Below are positions 1-8,098 of a DNA stretch of 64,000 nt, in pieces. A program made the position numbers and the translations under genes. The stretch comes from Pseudomonas izuensis (GTDB lineage: Bacteria > Pseudomonadota > Gammaproteobacteria > Pseudomonadales > Pseudomonadaceae). Within the stretch, counting starts at the first letter, position 1. Each line of letters begins with the position of its first letter. The DNA lies in the NCBI RefSeq assembly GCF_009861505.1, contig NZ_WTFT01000049.1:42497-106496 (forward strand), written 5' to 3'. The notes beneath the pieces are model-generated. The model had not been told where the DNA came from. It saw only the letters and a list, made by a program, of their open reading frames with translations, and searched no databases.

Positions 1-1
1 G

Positions 2-853
2 GCGGCGCGCCTCGCGGGCCCGAAGAAGGCTGGTAGCGCGGTGGCCGTCGTGTTCGGTGGCTTCACCATCGCCATGGCAGTCGGCGTGCCGGTCAGCACT
101 TACCTGGGGGGCGTGATCTCTTGGCGCCCGGTGCTCGGCGCGATCGGGGCATTCGGTGCATTGGGCTTCCTCGGCTTGTTGCTGGGCATGAAGGAACCGC
201 CAAAGGCGCAGAGCCGTGAATCCGACTCCGTGGGCCAGGCCTTGAAGGCAATCTTCAACCCGGTCCTGCTATTCGCCGCCCTCGTGACGGTCCTGGGCTA
301 TGCCGGCTCGTTCACGGCCTATACCTACATCGCCCCGCTGCTCACTGAGGTGACGCACGTCAGCAGCCACACCGTCGGCATCTTCATGCTCGTCTATGGC
401 GTGCTTGCCGCGATCGGCAACGTGATCGGCGGCAAACTGAGCGACCGACTCGGGGTAAACCGGGCGAGCGTAGCCTTGATCGCCGGCATTGCGATCATCA
501 CCTTGGGCATGTGGGGATTCGCCTCATCAGCGGTCGCGATGGGCATCCTGGTCGCACTGTTGGGCATGTTCACCTTCGCCGCGGTGCCGGCCCTGCAAGC
601 CCGCCTGATCGGCATTGCCGAACAGCATGCACCGCACGCCCACAGTGTGGCCGCCGGACTGAACATCGCCGGGTTCAACTCCGGTATCGCGCTGGGCTCG
701 CTGGTGGGCGGTACGACGCTCGGCACGCTGGGCGTTACGTACACCGGCCTCGCGGGTGCCTTGATTTCGGCCTTGGGCCTCGTAGTGCTGCTCGTGCAAC
801 TGGCGCGTAGCGGCGGTGTCGAGTACCGCGCCGTCAGTGGCGTTGGCCACTGA
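2..853 (+). CDS. MFS transporter, AraJ/YdhP-like (5' partial)
   Basis: C-terminal 283 residues of a major facilitator superfamily exporter of the sugar/drug efflux (AraJ/YdhP) type; the reading frame is open to the left edge, so the start lies outside the window and the GTG at 41 is internal. The opening residues AARLAGPKKAGSAVAVVF match the cytoplasmic loop between TM4 and TM5 of this family (known pattern), followed by hydrophobic helices including LIAGIAIITLGMWGF. It probably exports a small molecule by proton antiport across the inner membrane. It ends 20 bases before the hydrolase start, so the two may be co-transcribed. The substrate cannot be told from sequence. Confidence 0.85.
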   Translation, partial: AARLAGPKKAGSAVAVVFGGFTIAMAVGVPVSTYLGGVISWRPVLGAIGAFGALGFLGLLLGMKEPPKAQSRESDSVGQALKAIFNPVLLFAALVTVLGYAGSFTAYTYIAPLLTEVTHVSSHTVGIFMLVYGVLAAIGNVIGGKLSDRLGVNRASVALIAGIAIITLGMWGFASSAVAMGILVALLGMFTFAAVPALQARLIGIAEQHAPHAHSVAAGLNIAGFNSGIALGSLVGGTTLGTLGVTYTGLAGALISALGLVVLLVQLARSGGVEYRAVSGVGH

Positions 854-873
854 ACTCTGATGACTGGAAGGTA

Positions 874-1821
874 ATGACCATGACAACCCCCAACAATCCT
901 GCCCCCACGCGCATCACCGTACAGATTCCGACGGCGTCGGGCGACGCGATCGAAGCGTGGGTCTACCTGCCTGCAGGCAGTGGCCCCCACCCTGTCGTGG
1001 TGATGGCCCACGGCATCGGCGCCATCAAGGCAGGAGGACTGTCCCCGTTCGCCGAGCGCTTTCGCGAGGAGGGATTCGTCGCCATCGCCTTCGACTACCG
1101 CAATTTTGGAGGCTCCGGTGGACAACCACGCGAAGTACTCTCCGTCCCGCGTCAACGTGCGGACTACAGCACCGTCATCGGCTGGGCCGTTGCGCAGCCT
1201 TACATCGACCCACGCCAGGTCATTGTTTGGGGCACTTCGTTTGCCGGCATGCATGTCGTCGAACTGGCTGCCTGTGACACTCGTGTGGCTGGAGCGATCG
1301 CTCAGGCCCCACTCACCGACGGCTTGGCCGCGGCGTTGATGGCCCCACCCAAGATCGGAATTCGCCTCTTCGGGCTGGCGTTGCTCGATCTTTTCGGCTC
1401 CCTGTTCGGCCGCCAGCCGATCTACATTGCAGGTCACGGGAAACCCGGAGATCTGTCCATTGGTGCCACGCCTGACGGCCTGTTCGGGGAGAGGCTCATG
1501 ACCCCGAAGGATGGGACACCATGGCACGACCGCGTGGCCGCGCGGTCTCTGCTGAGCTTCTCGTGGCGCCGCCCCGTGCGCCGCGCCGCTTCAGTGCGTG
1601 TTCCCTTCCTGCTGGTCGTCCCGCAGGCAGACGCCATCGCGCCGGTGCCTGCCGCGCTTGAGGTCGCACGCAGGGCACCACGGGCTGAATTGTTCCGCAG
1701 CGCCGGTGGTCACTACGACGTCTACGAAGGTGGGGCAGGATTTGCTGACGTGTTGCGCACGGAGGTCGAGTTCCTCCACCGGCACGCCGGGACTTCTGCC
1801 AAAAAAAATGACGGGGCCTGA
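874..1821 (+). CDS. alpha/beta hydrolase (DLH/X-Pro peptidase-like fold)
   Basis: A 315-residue cytoplasmic serine hydrolase. Visible fold marks are the oxyanion-strand motif VVVMAHGIGA, the nucleophile elbow WGTSFAGMH around residue 130, and a C-terminal catalytic His in the GGHYDVY motif. A segment of extra helices (RLFGLALLDLFGSLFG) lies between nucleophile and acid, as in cap-containing hydrolases. The ATG at 874 has GGAAG at 866-870. It follows the MFS exporter closely and may share its transcript. The substrate is unknown; ester, amide or lactone are all possible. Confidence 0.85.
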   Translation: MTMTTPNNPAPTRITVQIPTASGDAIEAWVYLPAGSGPHPVVVMAHGIGAIKAGGLSPFAERFREEGFVAIAFDYRNFGGSGGQPREVLSVPRQRADYSTVIGWAVAQPYIDPRQVIVWGTSFAGMHVVELAACDTRVAGAIAQAPLTDGLAAALMAPPKIGIRLFGLALLDLFGSLFGRQPIYIAGHGKPGDLSIGATPDGLFGERLMTPKDGTPWHDRVAARSLLSFSWRRPVRRAASVRVPFLLVVPQADAIAPVPAALEVARRAPRAELFRSAGGHYDVYEGGAGFADVLRTEVEFLHRHAGTSAKKNDGA

Positions 1822-2193
1822 AGCCCTTTCCGGAGCTTGGTTCGACTTGTGGGAAAAGATTTAGCGCGTGTGGGCGTCCGTTTGTGGGTGCAAATGGATC
1901 ATCCGTTTCAAATCGGTCGAGCGTCCGAGATGGATCGTTCTCTGCCGGTCATTACCACAAATTTTGCTGATCAAATCCGATGCAAATGGCTGGTTAGGTC
2001 GAATGCAAATGGGTGGGCAAGTCCGTGCAAGCGCGCAGCCATCACCCGGCGTGCCATGGCTTGCCACGTAAAAGCCTACATAAGGAATTTCACATAACGA
2101 ACATGTTCTTCACGACATGGGCGAGGTTGGCCCGGTTCTCTAGCATGGGCTGCGTACTTCCCCGGTGTCACTCCCATGTCAAGGAGAACTGAA
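1822..2193. other. 372-bp non-coding region before the Rieske gene
   Basis: No convincing gene. The nonamer TGCAAATGG occurs three times in the same orientation, at 1889, 1981 and 2004. I found no clear terminator for the hydrolase and no convincing sigma-54 box. The promoter of the oxygenase operon should lie here. Confidence 0.4.
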
Positions 2194-3249
2194 ATGTCCA
2201 CGGCCGCCATCGCCTGCCAGTCTGTTACCTGGAACCCGATCACCAAAACCAGCACCTTCACCGCACAAGATCGCGAGATCCTCAGCCAGCACTGGCACCC
2301 CGTCGCTTTTTCAGCGGACGTGACCGACAAGCCGTATGCCGTCACCCTGCTGGACGAGCCCGTCGTGCTCTACCGTGCAGGCGGCAAATTGAATGCCGCC
2401 CGCGATATCTGCAGTCATCGTGGTGCGCCACTGAGCAAGGGCTGGGTTCAGGGCGAGAACATCATTTGCCCCTATCACGGGTTGCACTTCGGCACCGATG
2501 GCCGCTGTACGCGCATTCCATCGGAGCCCAATGCCAATCTCACCGAGCGCCATCGCATCCAGATATACTCGACCCGCGAAGACTACGGGATGATCTGGGT
2601 ATTGATGTCTGGCACCAGTGCGCCCTTCGCGCAAATGCCGTCCTGGCATGACGACCACTTCCAGCGCATCCTTCCGCCCTCGATTGACATCGCCGCCTCG
2701 GCCGGCCGCCAGGTGGAGGGCTTTATCGACGTCGCCCACTTCGCCTGGATTCACCACGAAGCCTTTGCCGAACGCGACAATCCGGTGGTGCCCACCTACA
2801 AGGCCGAAGTCACGCCGTACGGGTTGCACGCCGAATACATCAGTAGCGTCAGCAATTTCCCCAAGAGCATGCAGCACCGCGCCCCGGAAGGCTTTCTCTG
2901 GAGCCGCACCTTCGATGTCTTTGCGCCGTTCACCGCCCGGTTGACCGTCAACTTTCCCGATCCGGAACACCGCCTGGTGATTCTGAACGCGGCCAGCCCG
3001 ATCTCGGCGCGCAAGACACGCATGTTCTGCGCTATTACGCGCAACTTCGACAAGGAGATGCCGCTGGATGACGTGTACGCCTTCAACCAGCAGGTGTTCG
3101 AAGAAGACCGCGACATCGTCGAACTGTGCCGCCCGGAAGACTTGCCGCTGGACCTTTCGCTGGAAATCCATATTCCCGCCGATCGCTCCTCCACCGCCTA
3201 TCGCCGCGCCTTGAGGGCGCTCGGCCTGGGCCGTGCCTTCACCAGCTGA
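2194..3249 (+). CDS. Rieske non-heme iron oxygenase, alpha subunit
   Basis: A 351-residue aromatic-ring-hydroxylating/demethylating type oxygenase (VanA-like group by length and order). The Rieske [2Fe-2S] motif is complete: C73-x-H75 and C92-x2-H95 (CPYHGLHF). The mononuclear iron site is DVAHFAWIHH with D179, H182 and H187. The ATG at 2194 is preferred over the in-frame ATG at 2176 because AAGGAGA (2181-2187) lies between them at good spacing. It needs reducing power; the next gene is a rubredoxin-flavoprotein fusion that could supply it. The substrate (an aromatic acid, quaternary amine or methyl ether) is not determinable here. Confidence 0.92.
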   Translation: MSTAAIACQSVTWNPITKTSTFTAQDREILSQHWHPVAFSADVTDKPYAVTLLDEPVVLYRAGGKLNAARDICSHRGAPLSKGWVQGENIICPYHGLHFGTDGRCTRIPSEPNANLTERHRIQIYSTREDYGMIWVLMSGTSAPFAQMPSWHDDHFQRILPPSIDIAASAGRQVEGFIDVAHFAWIHHEAFAERDNPVVPTYKAEVTPYGLHAEYISSVSNFPKSMQHRAPEGFLWSRTFDVFAPFTARLTVNFPDPEHRLVILNAASPISARKTRMFCAITRNFDKEMPLDDVYAFNQQVFEEDRDIVELCRPEDLPLDLSLEIHIPADRSSTAYRRALRALGLGRAFTS

Positions 3250-3286
3250 TGACCTGACTGCCAACCGATTGATGGGAGCAACGACC

Positions 3287-4642
3287 ATGTATAAGTGGGA
3301 ATGTCTTGTGTGCGGCTTCGTCTACGATGAAGCCACCGGTATGCCGGAGCACGGCATCGCGGCGGGTACCCGTTGGGAGGACGTGCCGGACGACTGGTTC
3401 TGCCCGGATTGCGGCGTGGGCAAGGCCGATTTTGAGATGATCCGGGTCCCGGTCGATGCACTTGTAAATCACCCGGCGAGCCAACCCGACCCGGTGATCA
3501 TTCTGGGATCGGGTCTGGCCGGTTACACCGTGGCCCGTGAGCTGCGCAAGCTGGACACCGAGATACCGATCATGATCGTGACGCGCGATGGCGGGGAGTT
3601 TTACTCCAAGCCCGCGCTGTCCAATGCCTTCCAGACAGGGCGCCTGCCGGATCAGCTTGTCACGTTCAGCGCCGGGCAGATGGCGACGCAACTGCAAGCG
3701 CAGATCAAGACCCACATGTCGATTGAACAGATCGACCCCGAGGCGCAACGGGTCTACATCGATGGCCAGCCATACCGCTATAGCGCGCTGGTGCTGGCAT
3801 TGGGCGCCGATGCGCGCCGCCCTGCCCTGCAAGGCGACGCAGTGGAATCCATCATCACGGTCAACGATCTGGAAGATTACCGGTCCTTTCGTCAGCAGAT
3901 CGGCGTTGAAAGTCGGATTGCCATTCTGGGTGCCGGACTGATTGGCTGCGAGTTTGCCAACGACCTGCGCCATGCTGGCCATGAGGTGTGGGTTGTCGAC
4001 CGCGCCACCTGGCCACTGAGTCGCCTGCTGCCAACGGAGGCCGGGGACGAAATGGCAAATGCGTTGAAGTCCATTGGCGTGCGTCTGGAGCTTGGCAATG
4101 CACCGGTCGCCGTTCACCGCACCGACAAGGGATTGCAACTGCAAATGGCTGATAGCCACGTGCTCGAGGTGGACCATGTGCTGTGCGCCATCGGACTGGA
4201 ACCGCGGGTCGACCTGGCGCGTGCGGCGGGTATTGCCGTGTCCAGTGGCATCATTACCGATGCCTGCCTGCGCGCGGGCGCCAGTAACGTCTATGCCCTG
4301 GGCGATTGCGCGCAAGTCCATGACCTGGTGTTGCCCTACGTCATGCCCATCATGCTGCAGGCCCGCGCCCTGGCCCGAACGCTGGCTGGCCAGCCCACCC
4401 CGGTCGCCTATCCCGCCATGCCGGTGACCATCAAGACCAGTGTCCTGCCGACGATCGTGGCGTCGCCGATGGACAGCGAGGGGCTGTGGTCCACCCAACG
4501 GATGGAGCCTTGCGACAGAGGCATCGCGAACGTGAAGTCCATCTACCACGATCAGCAACATCGAATGGCTGGCTTCGTGCTGATGGGGGCTGCGACGCAA
4601 GAAAAAACCGAACTGCTGAAAACGCTGCCGGACTGGCGCTAG
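3287..4642 (+). CDS. rubredoxin / FAD-NAD(P)H reductase fusion
   Basis: A 451-residue two-domain electron-transfer protein. Residues 1-55 are a rubredoxin with iron ligands C6, C9 (CLVCG) and C39, C42 (CPDCG). Residues ~68-450 are a rubredoxin-reductase/ferredoxin-reductase type flavoprotein with an FAD motif GSGLAG near 74 and an NAD(P)H motif GAGLIG near 225, plus the second FAD motif ALGDCAQ. The ATG at 3287 gives the canonical rubredoxin N-terminus MYKWECLVCG. It starts 37 bases after the Rieske gene, so I infer it passes NAD(P)H electrons to that oxygenase. Separate rubredoxin and reductase proteins are the better-known arrangement (alkane hydroxylase). Confidence 0.9.
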   Translation: MYKWECLVCGFVYDEATGMPEHGIAAGTRWEDVPDDWFCPDCGVGKADFEMIRVPVDALVNHPASQPDPVIILGSGLAGYTVARELRKLDTEIPIMIVTRDGGEFYSKPALSNAFQTGRLPDQLVTFSAGQMATQLQAQIKTHMSIEQIDPEAQRVYIDGQPYRYSALVLALGADARRPALQGDAVESIITVNDLEDYRSFRQQIGVESRIAILGAGLIGCEFANDLRHAGHEVWVVDRATWPLSRLLPTEAGDEMANALKSIGVRLELGNAPVAVHRTDKGLQLQMADSHVLEVDHVLCAIGLEPRVDLARAAGIAVSSGIITDACLRAGASNVYALGDCAQVHDLVLPYVMPIMLQARALARTLAGQPTPVAYPAMPVTIKTSVLPTIVASPMDSEGLWSTQRMEPCDRGIANVKSIYHDQQHRMAGFVLMGAATQEKTELLKTLPDWR

Positions 4643-4674
4643 CAGAGTCTTTGCATGGACGCCTCCAGACATAT

Positions 4675-4698
4675 CGCTATATCATCATTTATATAGCG
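4675..4698. promoter_or_regulatory. inverted repeat upstream of LysR gene
   Basis: Perfect 8-bp arms CGCTATAT and ATATAGCG separated by 8 bp, 28 bp before the LysR start. The AT-rich dyad and its position fit an autoregulatory LysR operator; a weak terminator is less likely because no T-run follows. Confidence 0.45.
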
Positions 4699-4725
4699 CT
4701 ATGACTCATCAGAACCGAGGCTGCT

Positions 4726-5685
4726 GTGCCAAACTCCCTGCCCAACTTCGATGTCCAGCTGATGCGGACCTTGCATACCCTGCTGACGGAATGCAGCGTT
4801 TCGCGTACGGCCGAGTTGCTTGGGCAAACTCAACCGGCCATCAGTGTTGCCCTGCGTCGGCTGCGTGAGCTGACTGGCGATCAATTGCTCGTGCGCAGCG
4901 GCAGCCGCATGGTGCTGACCGCACACGGCCAGACCTTGATCGAGCCAGTCTCCCAGGCGCTGGACGGGATCGAGCAGATCCTGCACCCGCTCGACCGGTT
5001 CGATCCTGCCACAACCCGGCAGACCTTTCGCATCAGCACCCCGGATTACCTGAGCGTTTTCTTTGTTCCGGCCATCATCGAGCGGTTCCATGCGCACGCA
5101 CCCTTTGCCACGCTGGAGTTGACGCACTTGCAAGCCGATGGCGGATACTCACGTGGGCTGGAGGATGGTTATCTGGATCTGGTGATCGGAAACTGGAATA
5201 CACCGGCAGATCACCTCCATCTGCAACCCTTATGCGACGATGATCTGGTGTGCCTGATGCGCGAAGAACACCCCATCGGGCCAGGTTGCCTGACGCGGGA
5301 AGCCTATACGGACGCGGACCATCTCGCCGTCATGACACACAATGCTTCCGGGCAAGGCACCATTGGCGCTGAACTGGCCAAGAGTGATCTGGCAAGACGG
5401 GTGACGACGACCTTGCCCTACTTCTGCATCGCGCCCTATGTACTGGTCAAATCGAACCTGATCTTCACCACCACCCGGTCGTTTGCCAAGCATTACACCG
5501 AGTTATTGCCGCTGCGTATCGAGCCTTTTCCGGTGCCCGCTCCCCCCTTGAGGTACTACCAGTTGTGGCATGCCCGCAAACATCGCTCACAAGCCTCGAA
5601 GTGGTTGCGCGGCCTGGTGCTGGCTGCAGCCAAGGCGATTGCTCCCGAGCCTTTGATGCCGCGTGACCAGAAACGCGGGCGCTAA
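4726..5685 (+). CDS. LysR-family transcriptional regulator
   Basis: A 319-residue regulator with an N-terminal winged helix-turn-helix (RTAELLGQTQPAISVALRRLR, about residues 24-44) and a substrate-binding-like effector domain. The chosen GTG at 4726 has GAGG at 4717-4720; the next in-frame ATG is at 4762, inside the conserved N-terminus, so GTG is better. It lies 83 bp after the rubredoxin-reductase fusion on the same strand and probably controls that oxygenase module. The effector is unknown. Confidence 0.88.
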   Translation: MPNSLPNFDVQLMRTLHTLLTECSVSRTAELLGQTQPAISVALRRLRELTGDQLLVRSGSRMVLTAHGQTLIEPVSQALDGIEQILHPLDRFDPATTRQTFRISTPDYLSVFFVPAIIERFHAHAPFATLELTHLQADGGYSRGLEDGYLDLVIGNWNTPADHLHLQPLCDDDLVCLMREEHPIGPGCLTREAYTDADHLAVMTHNASGQGTIGAELAKSDLARRVTTTLPYFCIAPYVLVKSNLIFTTTRSFAKHYTELLPLRIEPFPVPAPPLRYYQLWHARKHRSQASKWLRGLVLAAAKAIAPEPLMPRDQKRGR

Positions 5686-5707
5686 GCGTTCCCGGCCCTG
5701 CCCCTGA

Positions 5708-6163
5708 TTATCCAACCTCCAGCGCCTTGCGCATGAACACCCGGGAGAAGCCATTTTCTGTGGCTCGGTGGGTTTCCTGGTAGCCCAGCTTTTTATAGAT
5801 CTCAATGTTCTCGATCATCAGCTCATGGGTGTAGAGCCGAACCGCTTCGCATCCGGAGCGTTGTGCATGCTGCTCACAGAACGCCATCAATCTTTTTCCC
5901 AAGCCTTGGCCTTTGTAGCGAGGCGACACCGCGACATTGATCAGGAGCAGTTCCGTGTGCTCCCGGCTCATCACCAGTACCCCCGCGATTTCAGCCCCCT
6001 CCGTCAGCACGAACGTATCGGTATCAACCAGTACCTGCCGATAATCCTCCAGCATGGGCGCCGGTTTTCTGCCGATCCTGGAGATGTAGGGCGTGTAGGC
6101 TTCGGTGACCAGCAAGGCGATGCATTCGGCATCACCCTGTCGAGCCCGGCGGATAGTCTGCAA
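5708..6163 (-). CDS. GNAT-family N-acetyltransferase
   Basis: A 151-residue acyltransferase using acetyl-CoA. The CoA-binding loop VSPRYKGQGLGKRLM is clear, followed by the family's C-terminal signature IENIEIYKKLGYQETHR. The frame stays open upstream, but the TTG at 6163 is preferred: GGGAGA precedes it at 6-7 bp and it gives LQTIRRARQGDAEC, the normal GNAT beginning; the ATG at 6205 has no good ribosome site. It is convergent with the LysR gene, 22 bp apart. The acceptor (amino acid, antibiotic, protein N-terminus) is unknown. Confidence 0.82.
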   Translation of the reverse strand: MQTIRRARQGDAECIALLVTEAYTPYISRIGRKPAPMLEDYRQVLVDTDTFVLTEGAEIAGVLVMSREHTELLLINVAVSPRYKGQGLGKRLMAFCEQHAQRSGCEAVRLYTHELMIENIEIYKKLGYQETHRATENGFSRVFMRKALEVG

Positions 6164-6239
6164 AGCGAATCTCCCAAACAAACAGTGATTGTGGCAGCCA
6201 GGCATGAGGCGGGTTAAATCCGCAGGCCCAGGCGGCCCG

Positions 6240-6836
6240 TCAATGAGTCCCTTGCCGCACCGATCGTCTGACCTCGGCCTGTATGTCATACGCCGGTGAC
6301 TCCACGGCATTGAAATCCTGAGTGTACCGCTGGGCAAATCCTTCTACTCCCCACTCCTGAAACTGCTGCACATGCTTGAGCTCGTGAGCCCAGAGCGCGA
6401 TGTCCTGCTCTGCGGTTTGAGTGTCCCGGAAGAGGATGATATCGATCAGCGTCACCGCACCGACATCAGGGTTTTGCAGCATGGCCGTGGCGGCGCTTAA
6501 CTGGCCGTTGTCGCTGACTTTGTAGCGCGCGGCATCGAGGACGCCGGGGTCGTACCAATGCAGCAGTTGCTCGCGCAGGTGCGGTGGAATGGGTTGAAGG
6601 TCGGCAGTGGCGGCTTCAGCGCGGGCCTGGGTCAGCCACAGCGCCAGGGCCGGCGCCGCGATCTGGTGGATGTCATCAGGCAGGGGGCCAAGCAGCGGTC
6701 CCAGGTCCGGCAGGCAGATGCAGCTGTCCAGGCACACTTGTTTCTGGCCAGCCGGGCAGGTGCTGTTCTGGGCCGGCACTTCAAGCGTCAGGCAAAGAAC
6801 AAACAACGCCACCATGCGCGTGGTGATGGCCGGCAT
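6240..6836 (-). CDS. secreted HExxH zinc protease-like protein (DUF4157-like)
   Basis: A 198-residue exported protein. The start at 6836 has GGAGG five bases upstream and gives a short signal peptide (MVALFVLCLTLEVPAQ). A Cys-rich stretch (CPAGQKQVCLDSCICLP) follows at residues 27-43, likely disulphides. Residues 150-155 are AHELKH, an HExxH zinc motif (H151, E152, H155), and E179 in NAVESPAYDIQA is a candidate third ligand. This resembles the DUF4157 metalloprotease-like domain seen in toxin and injection-system cargos, but here it stands alone behind a signal peptide. No partner or immunity gene is adjacent. Function is unproven. Confidence 0.72.
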   Translation of the reverse strand: MPAITTRMVALFVLCLTLEVPAQNSTCPAGQKQVCLDSCICLPDLGPLLGPLPDDIHQIAAPALALWLTQARAEAATADLQPIPPHLREQLLHWYDPGVLDAARYKVSDNGQLSAATAMLQNPDVGAVTLIDIILFRDTQTAEQDIALWAHELKHVQQFQEWGVEGFAQRYTQDFNAVESPAYDIQAEVRRSVRQGTH

Positions 6837-7040
6837 TGGGCCCTCCAGGGGCGGACGCAGCGCGAACAATGGGTCACCATTGATCGACGACCCGCATAGC
6901 TTCAGGACTCCCGCCCGTTCTGACCGGCAGTGGTCGGTCAATAGTGGACTCCTGATCCGTACCAATAACAAGTGACCGGGAACTGCCGCACTCAGTAGCA
7001 GCCCTACTCCACTGTTACGTTCGACAAACCCGTCCCCCTA

Positions 7041-7451
7041 TTGCGGATGTTTGACGAAACCAAGACCCGCGAGTTTTATCTCGATTTTCTGGGTTTCAGC
7101 ATCGAATTCGAGCACCGTTTCGAAGCCGATCTACCGTTGTATCTGGGACTGAGCCGAAACGGCCTGCAGCTCCATCTTTCTGAACATCATGGCGATGCCA
7201 GCCCGGGTTCGACGATATTCGTGCCGATGCGAAATATCGAACTGCTTCGGGACGAATTACTGGGCAAGCGCTACGGATACGGACGTCCGGATATTGTTGA
7301 GCAAGGCTGGGGGGAAAGTCCTGGAAGTCGAGCATCAGAATTATCCTGGTTTTCGCACAATGAAAACGAAAAGCCCTTCTTTATCCATACATTCTCGACC
7401 AATAAAGTTAACTCCAGCGCCGAGGACCGTCGGCCACCTTGGAGAAATTAG
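7041..7451 (+). pseudogene. decayed glyoxalase/bleomycin-resistance family gene
   Basis: Residues FDETKTREFYLDFLGFSIEFEHRF and LQLHLSEHHGD are typical of the glyoxalase/BRP domain used in bleomycin-type binding proteins. The frame then breaks at a six-G run (7309-7314): the expected continuation GKVLEVE is in another frame. There is also no ATG; the coding similarity (FDKPVPLLRMFDE) starts before the only candidate, TTG 7041. The last ~70 bases belong to the imperfect repeat described at 7380. I read this as a pseudogene, though a sequencing error at the G-run cannot be excluded. Confidence 0.65.
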
Positions 7452-7552
7452 CAATGATTTCCAAACCTCTTAACGACTACCGGGCCGCCCCGCAAGCCAT
7501 GAAGCCCATGCTCAGGCTCGAAAAAGCCGCATCTGAAGCAGTCCTGTCGCTC
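7380..7552 (+). repeat. imperfect direct repeat, left copy (partner 9061-9233)
   Basis: About 173 bp align without gaps to 9061-9233, offset 1681 bp, roughly four bases in five identical by eye. The unit spans the end of the glyoxalase-like gene, the ribosome site and the first ~33 codons of a CMD gene. It marks an old duplication or insertion event. Confidence 0.75.
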
Positions 7553-7624
7553 TCGTCGCCTCACTCTTGCGCGGCGTTGAAGTGTAAGTTCGCGCACGAG
7601 TTGCGGATGGACTTGGCTAGCTAA
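7454..7624 (+). pseudogene. truncated carboxymuconolactone decarboxylase copy
   Basis: Starts MISKPLNDYRAAPQAMKPM, closely matching the intact CMD gene at 9135 (MGSKRLNYYQAAPQAMKAM), with the same GGAGAAATTAGC ribosome-site context. The likeness stops after about 33 codons, before the catalytic CxxC, and unrelated sequence runs to a stop at 7624. It cannot encode a working enzyme. Confidence 0.75.
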
Positions 7625-7641
7625 ACAACTGAGGTTCAAAC

Positions 7642-7887
7642 ATGAGCGCATTCATTCAGATCACCACTCACCCTCAAGTCCAGTCCTACATAGAGCACTG
7701 CTTGGAAAAATCGCTACCTGAAGGTGTGTGGGCTTTGAAGCGTCAGACCGACGATGGACGGTTATGGTTACTCACGCTCTCCGTTGACCCGTGCAGCAGA
7801 GAAGCTGAATGGATTGTTCAATCGCTGTTGATGAATGGCTGGATAATGAGCATGGACTTTTCCGCCCCGCACGGCATGCCAGCCTAA
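7642..7887 (+). CDS. hypothetical protein, 81 residues
   Basis: Not recognised. The ATG is preceded by GAGGTTCAAAC. The product is soluble-looking, with no signal peptide or membrane helix, and begins MSAFIQITTHPQVQSYIEHC. It lies between the two copies of the CMD repeat, so it may have come with the inserted segment. It could be a remnant rather than a live gene. Confidence 0.4.
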   Translation: MSAFIQITTHPQVQSYIEHCLEKSLPEGVWALKRQTDDGRLWLLTLSVDPCSREAEWIVQSLLMNGWIMSMDFSAPHGMPA

Positions 7888-8098
7888 GCAAGCCCGAGAC
7901 ACTGTTCGGCGCACTTCGTCAAACGCCCAATTGGTCTCTCTCTCATGGAAGTGAGAACTCTGGGCTTACGATCCGCCAATGGGTGACCAGGAAATTGCTA
8001 TTGAGGGTCCGTCGCAGCACGACCCCGCTGAGGTCCCCCAAAGATTCACTTGATTGAGCCAAACAGCACTTCGCCGTCAACAAGCAGGTGCTCCCGAC
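7888..8098. other. non-coding gap between orphan ORF and LysR gene
   Basis: 211 bp with no supported gene, no strong hairpin and no REP element; its short open frames look random. Confidence 0.4.

Noticed and set aside
394..1527. Long minus-strand frame across the MFS and hydrolase genes
   Set aside because: Composition is shadow-like and it overlaps two recognisable genes.
2100..2175. Sigma-54 promoter before the Rieske gene
   Set aside because: TGGCCCGG looks like a -24 element, but no GC at the right -12 spacing.
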